This document shows positions 60,112 through 64,000 of a DNA stretch of 64,000 nt, in pieces. The stretch covers positions 1-64,000 of the forward strand of contig CAADSP010000110.1 in assembly GCA_900751755.1 (NCBI GenBank), in the 5' to 3' direction. Made by a program: the position numbers and the translations under genes. Under the pieces are notes generated by a model. That model saw only the letters and a list, made by a program, of their open reading frames with translations. It did no database searches and had not been told where the DNA came from. Origin of the DNA: an uncultured Collinsella sp. (GTDB lineage Bacteria; Actinomycetota; Coriobacteriia; Coriobacteriales; Coriobacteriaceae). Position 1 is the stretch's first letter; the number at the start of each line of letters is the position of its first letter.

Positions 60112-61101
60112 TTAGCGCTGCGCCTCTGCGGCCCGTACCTGCTCGATGACCTTTTCCATGGTGGCATCGATGCGGTCTTTCTTGAGCTCGCATTCCCAGA
60201 TGGTTATGGGTGTCCAGCCCATTTGAGTGAGTGCTGCCACGGCAGCGCGGTCGCGCTCGACGTTGCGACGGAACTTTGCCTCCCAAAACTCAACGTTGCG
60301 CTTGGGCTGGCTCGGGTTGCACTTGGGGCAGCGGTGCCAAAAGCAACCGTTGACGAAGATGGCGATTTTGCGCCCGGGGAAGGCGATATCGGGTTTGCCG
60401 GGAACCTTCCATTCCAAACGATAGCCCGTGAGGCCCGCGGCGCGCAGGCGCTGGCGAACGAGCAGCTCGGGCTTGGTGTTCGCACGCTTATTGCCCTTCA
60501 TGGACTTTTTGATGGCGGCGCGACGGCGGACCAGTTCGCGCTCGTCAGCGGAGAGGTCCGAGGTATCGATGCCGTCGAGCAGACCTGGTTTGGGGCGCTT
60601 TTTGCTACGGCGCTTAGGTGTGCGCTTGGGCTTGGAAGCGGGCTCATCGGTCGTGGTGGCCTCGGCGTCGTTGGCAGTGTCGCTTGCCTCGAGCCGGTCT
60701 TCCTTCAACTCAATCAGCGCATCGATAAGCCCTTTGTCGGCAGGCATCCACTTAACGGTGGCAAGCGAGGTGCGTGGAATCCAGCGGATATCGAGCTGGC
60801 GGTCGTGCTTTTGGGGCTTGCCGGACTCTTTGGCCAGCGAGCAGTAATAGCACTCCATTGAGAGATGAAAATCGGGGTAGTCGTACTCAACGGTGTAAAA
60901 ATCGCGCAGGTTGGTGACTTTTACCTGCAGCTCTTCCATAAGCTCGCGTCGCACGGCGTCTTCGGGTGTCTCGCCGCGCATGAGCTTGCCACCGGGGAAC
61001 TCCCAAAGTCCCTGCATGTTGCCATAGCCGCGCTGCACGGCAAGTAACTCATCGGATCCTTCCTTGCGAATGATCCCAGCGGCAACATGAACAGTCTTCA
61101 A
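60112..61101 (-). CDS. MutT (Nudix) - Vsr endonuclease fusion
   Basis: 329 residues. N-terminal Nudix domain (about 1-135) with the full box GGKLMRGETPEDAVRRELMEELQ and ECYYCSL, typical of 8-oxo-dGTP diphosphatases. A basic linker (KPKRTPKRRSKKRPKPG, about 158-175) leads to a C-terminal Vsr-type very-short-patch repair nuclease (about 190-325): MKGNKRANTKPELLVRQRLRAAGLTGYRLEWKVPGKPDIAFP, FVNGCFWHRCPKCNPSQPKRN and ITIWECEL, including the catalytic Asp and the Zn-binding Cys/His. Both domains look intact. No cytosine methyltransferase is in the window. Start ATG 61101 follows AGGAGG-type GGACTCCTG region. Confidence 0.88.
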   Translation of the reverse strand: MKTVHVAAGIIRKEGSDELLAVQRGYGNMQGLWEFPGGKLMRGETPEDAVRRELMEELQVKVTNLRDFYTVEYDYPDFHLSMECYYCSLAKESGKPQKHDRQLDIRWIPRTSLATVKWMPADKGLIDALIELKEDRLEASDTANDAEATTTDEPASKPKRTPKRRSKKRPKPGLLDGIDTSDLSADERELVRRRAAIKKSMKGNKRANTKPELLVRQRLRAAGLTGYRLEWKVPGKPDIAFPGRKIAIFVNGCFWHRCPKCNPSQPKRNVEFWEAKFRRNVERDRAAVAALTQMGWTPITIWECELKKDRIDATMEKVIEQVRAAEAQR

Positions 61102-61133
61102 CAGGAGTCCTCCCTCAACATCAACACGTGGCA

Positions 61134-61246
61134 GGGTAGTCTTTTTGGGACGGGGCTTTTTTAGCTGCCCTATGTCAAATGCGGCCTCATGCTTCGAAGG
61201 CTTCGGATGGGGTAGCTAAAAAAGCCCCGTCCCAAAAAGACTACCC
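61134..61246. repeat. 113-bp element with 33-bp perfect inverted repeats
   Basis: Arms 61134-61166 and 61214-61246 are exact reverse complements (outer end GGGTAGTCTTTTTGGGACGG). The stem contains T-runs on both strands. It lies between the divergent MutT-Vsr and ABC ATPase genes. Confidence 0.92.
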
Positions 61247-61350
61247 CTACCTTACACAACGGTAAGGCAAGCGTAAGCCATATCGATGGTAGCCGACTCG
61301 TCTTCTTGCGACTATAGATGCCGTAGACTAATCGCAAGAAAGGACTCGGT

Positions 61351-62136
61351 ATGCAAACCACGCACATGGCGACCCCGGTACTGGAGGTCGCGCATCTCGA
61401 AAAGGTATATGGAGCGCTGGGCAACGTGACCCGCGCGCTCAACGACGTCAGCTTTACCGTCAACCGCGGCGAATTTGTTGGCATCATGGGCGCTTCGGGT
61501 TCGGGCAAGTCGACGTTGCTCAACTGCGTGTCGACCATCGATAGCGCCACGAGCGGCACCATCCGCATCAACGGGCAGGACGTAACACGCATGAAGCAGG
61601 CTAAGCTTTCGCAGTTCCGCCGCGAGGAGCTCGGCTTTATCTTCCAGGACTCCAACCTGCTCGATACGCTCACGGCACGCGAGAACATCGCCCTGCCGCT
61701 CACCATCGCCCGCACAAACTCGGCAGAGATCTCGACCCGCGTGCAGGATGTGGCAGCGCGCCTGTCCATCAGTCAGGTGCTCGACAAGTATCCCTACCAG
61801 ATGTCCGGCGGGCAGCAGCAGCGCGTTGCCGCGGCTCGCGCACTCGTCACCGACCCCACCATGATCATGGCCGACGAGCCCACCGGCGCTCTCGATTCCA
61901 AGAGCGCTCGCCTGCTGCTCGAGAGCCTGGAGGCCCTTAACCGCCGCCTACGCGCCACCGTGCTCATGGTCACGCACGACAGCTTTGCCGCCAGCTACAC
62001 GAGCCGTGTGCTGTTTATTCGCGACGGCAAGATCTTCACCGAGCTGCGCCGCGGCGACACCGACCGCCGAGAGTTCTTCGACCGCATTATGGAGGTCGTT
62101 GCCATGATGGGCGGTGAGGGCTCCGATGCTCTGTAA
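61351..62136 (+). CDS. ABC transporter ATP-binding protein (BceA/MacB-like)
   Basis: 261 residues. Walker [10 protein letters not shown] (47-55), Q-loop [10 protein letters not shown], signature MSGGQQQR, Walker [14 protein letters not shown] and switch HD in VTHDSF. The sequence is of the LolD/BceA group that energises FtsX-type permeases; the next gene encodes such a permease and starts 11 bases inside this one. In Gram-positive bacteria these pairs often confer resistance to, or sense, antimicrobial peptides; no two-component system is visible in the window. Ribosome site AAAGGACT. Confidence 0.93.
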   Translation: MQTTHMATPVLEVAHLEKVYGALGNVTRALNDVSFTVNRGEFVGIMGASGSGKSTLLNCVSTIDSATSGTIRINGQDVTRMKQAKLSQFRREELGFIFQDSNLLDTLTARENIALPLTIARTNSAEISTRVQDVAARLSISQVLDKYPYQMSGGQQQRVAAARALVTDPTMIMADEPTGALDSKSARLLLESLEALNRRLRATVLMVTHDSFAASYTSRVLFIRDGKIFTELRRGDTDRREFFDRIMEVVAMMGGEGSDAL

Positions 62137-64000
62137 ACTCGCTTGGGGCAACGTCCGCCGCGCCGGCCGCGACTACCTCGTCTACCTTTTGACGCTCACC
62201 CTGGGCGTCACGGTCTTCTATGCCTTTAACACCATCTCGATGCAGGTCGACATCGCCGGCATCGATGAAAAGGGCTTGGCGCAGGTTATGGGCAGCATGC
62301 TCGGCGACCTGACGTACTTTTTGGCCGGTGTCATGGCCTTTTTGATGGTGTATGCCAATAACTTCATCATGAAACGCCGCAAGAAGGAGTTTGGCCTGTA
62401 CCAGGTGCTCGGCATGGGGCGCGGGCGCGTCGCCACGATCATGGCGCTCGAGACCGTGATAGTATCGGTCGTGGCCTTTGTCGCCGGCATTGTGCTGGGT
62501 GTGGGACTCTCCCAGCTCATGACGTTCTTTACGGCCTCGCTCTTTAAGACACAGATCGCCAATTTCCACTTCTTTTTCTCGGTGCATGCGTTCAACCTGA
62601 CCCTTGCTTGCATGCTCGTAATGTTTGTGCTCACGCTACTGCTGAACCTTCGCGCCGTGCGTCGTACCAAACTTATCGAGCTTATGGGTGCCGAGCGCCG
62701 CAACGAGAGCATCAAGACACGCAACCCCTGGATCGCGATTGCCATTTTTGCCGTGGGCGTGGTGCTTGTGGGCGTGGCCTATTACCGTCTGCTACGTGAT
62801 GGGTTCCCGCTAACCGCGACGGACAGCAAGCTGCAAGAGGCCATGACCCAGTTTGGTATTACGACCGCTATGGTTACCGTGGGCACCTTTGCCCTGTTCT
62901 GGGGACTCTCGGGCATGCTCATCAAGCTGCTGCAGAGCCTGCGCAGCGTGTATTGGCGCGGCCTCAACATGTTTACCGTGCGCCAGCTTGCGGCCAAGGT
63001 CAACACGGTGTGCTTTTCGATGGGCGTCATCGCGATGCTCCTGTTTTTGGCCATCACTTCTGTGACGTGCGGTATGTCGATTGCCAACGTGATGAACGAA
63101 AACCTGGAGCGCTATAACCCTGTTGACGTGTCTCAGACGTATGCCTATTACACGCCCGATACGCTCGACTACTACAAAGAGTATGTCAATCCGTCTGAAG
63201 CCGATCGCATGGTGCTGGCCGATAGTACGGTCGATTTGTACCCCGCATGGCACGGTAAGGGCAAGTCGGCGGGCAACAACGACGAGACCGGCAAGAAGGT
63301 CAATATTGCCGATGTTGCCGGTGAGCATGCGCAGATCGATTCGTATCTGAGTTACCCAGTTGGCGGCTCGAATCCTTCGGTGACCCCAAGTGAGATGTGC
63401 AAGATCATGGGCGAAAAGCTTCCCAAGGCGTTCGGGGGTAGCAATGCCGATGCGATGGGTCTGTATGTGACGCCGGCGAGTCAGTACAACAAACTGCGTC
63501 AGATGATGGGCGAGGAGCCGGTGCACATCGGTCACGACCAGTATCTGCTCACGTGTGATATGGGCGGCGAGCTGGTCGACCTGTACACCAAGTATATGGC
63601 TGGCGGCCATGCCCTTACCTTGGGCGGGCATGAGCTCAAGCCCGCAACCGATAAGTCGGACGAAGATACGGCGGCCATCGCCAACTCGGCGATGGGCAGT
63701 AATCCGGGTACCGTCGTCGTTGCCGACGAGCTGCTGTCCCAACTTAATCTGCAGCCGTATTCCAGTAGCCTGCTCGTTAACTACAAACAGGGGATGGATA
63801 CGACCGAGGCAGACGAGAGCATTAAATACACTCTGCTCGACAATCTGCTCGTTGACGGCAAGGAGCCGGGGTCGTGGGGAACCTTCATCACACGCTCCGA
63901 GATGTACACGCAGGCAGCGCAGATGAACGGCTTGATTAGCTACCTAGCCATCTACATCGGCTTTGTATTGGTTGTTGCATGCGCGGCGATTCTGTCGATC
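62126..64000 (+). CDS. FtsX-type ABC permease (BceB-like), 3' end cut by the window
   Basis: At least 625 residues, open to the window end. N-terminal [34 protein letters not shown], an FtsX domain with spans at about 17-39, 65-85, 107-135 and 155-177, and RRKKEFGLYQVLGMGRGRVATIM, the conserved FtsX cytoplasmic motif. After further spans near 198, 250 and 300 comes a large extracellular domain (about 325-600, YNPVDVSQTYAYYTPDTLDYYKEYV...), as in BceB, and the next span begins at 613. Coupled to the ATPase gene by an 11-base overlap. Confidence 0.9.
   Translation, partial: MLCKLAWGNVRRAGRDYLVYLLTLTLGVTVFYAFNTISMQVDIAGIDEKGLAQVMGSMLGDLTYFLAGVMAFLMVYANNFIMKRRKKEFGLYQVLGMGRGRVATIMALETVIVSVVAFVAGIVLGVGLSQLMTFFTASLFKTQIANFHFFFSVHAFNLTLACMLVMFVLTLLLNLRAVRRTKLIELMGAERRNESIKTRNPWIAIAIFAVGVVLVGVAYYRLLRDGFPLTATDSKLQEAMTQFGITTAMVTVGTFALFWGLSGMLIKLLQSLRSVYWRGLNMFTVRQLAAKVNTVCFSMGVIAMLLFLAITSVTCGMSIANVMNENLERYNPVDVSQTYAYYTPDTLDYYKEYVNPSEADRMVLADSTVDLYPAWHGKGKSAGNNDETGKKVNIADVAGEHAQIDSYLSYPVGGSNPSVTPSEMCKIMGEKLPKAFGGSNADAMGLYVTPASQYNKLRQMMGEEPVHIGHDQYLLTCDMGGELVDLYTKYMAGGHALTLGGHELKPATDKSDEDTAAIANSAMGSNPGTVVVADELLSQLNLQPYSSSLLVNYKQGMDTTEADESIKYTLLDNLLVDGKEPGSWGTFITRSEMYTQAAQMNGLISYLAIYIGFVLVVACAAILSI

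Overview
The window is high-GC bacterial DNA with compact operons and strong Shine-Dalgarno sites. Gene content (tmk-holB-ricT block, several lactose/mannose-family PTS systems, HTH/DUF2975 pair, SurA-like foldase, AbiEi-like and FprA proteins, no outer-membrane genes) suggests a gut Actinomycetota of class Coriobacteriia, most likely Collinsella or a close relative. That placement is inference from gene content and protein style; no rRNA is present.

Layout. 1-6 kb: a cut zinc-ribbon gene, then tmk, holB, a long RicT/YaaT homologue, a ComF-type phosphoribosyltransferase and an endonuclease-like protein. 6-14.4 kb: an inverted-repeat element, a solute-binding lipoprotein with a long leader, hpf, degV, a beta-hydroxyacid dehydrogenase with a His/Cys-rich tail, a small membrane protein, a HEAT-repeat protein, isocitrate dehydrogenase and a SurA-like membrane protein. 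14.4-15.4 kb: an HTH/DUF2975 pair.

From 16 kb to 59.3 kb the window is largely one galactose-centred carbohydrate island. (i) 16-26 kb: an amino-sugar (probably GalNAc) system with mannose-family PTS (EIIA-YajC-EIIB-EIIC-EIID), a GntR regulator, AgaS, NagA, an aldose-epimerase-like protein, a PfkB kinase and a YhcH-family protein. (ii) 26-28.5 kb: a tRNA-Thr, a lone EIIB lacking its phosphorylated His, and galM. (iii) 28.6-34.8 kb: a DeoR (LacR-like) regulator, a GntR regulator, a DUF7916-like protein divergent from a lactose/cellobiose-type EIICB, a deoR remnant and a toxin-antitoxin pair. (iv) 35-44.6 kb: two tandem paralogous modules, each lacG-EIICB (minus) with a divergent lacI; the first EIICB has an in-frame amber codon. 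(v) 44.8-49.9 kb: the only lactose-type EIIA, then lacA, lacB, an epimerase-like gene and a second PfkB kinase. (vi) 50-59 kb: an AAA ATPase, galT, galK, galR-like lacI, fprA, a DeoR regulator and a class II (tagatose/fructose bisphosphate) aldolase.

Taken together the genes would import lactose-like sugars and GalNAc as phosphosugars, convert both to tagatose 6-phosphate (LacG, LacAB; NagA, AgaS), phosphorylate it (PfkB/LacC) and split it with the aldolase, while GalM/GalK/GalT serve free galactose. Several operator families can be read directly: TGGTTACTACCA for the GntR system, three variant AACGTT/ACGTAC-centred palindromes next to the three LacI regulators, a TGTTYGAAT element shared by deoR, the lac EIIA gene and lacA, and a GGTGAACGGT motif in front of nearly all the sugar operons.

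59.6-64 kb holds a possible small ORF, a natural MutT-Vsr fusion, and an ABC ATPase plus FtsX-type permease cut by the window end. The intergenic space is rich in palindromic repeats of at least six families, including 57-bp palindromes spaced at 80-81 bp in three places.
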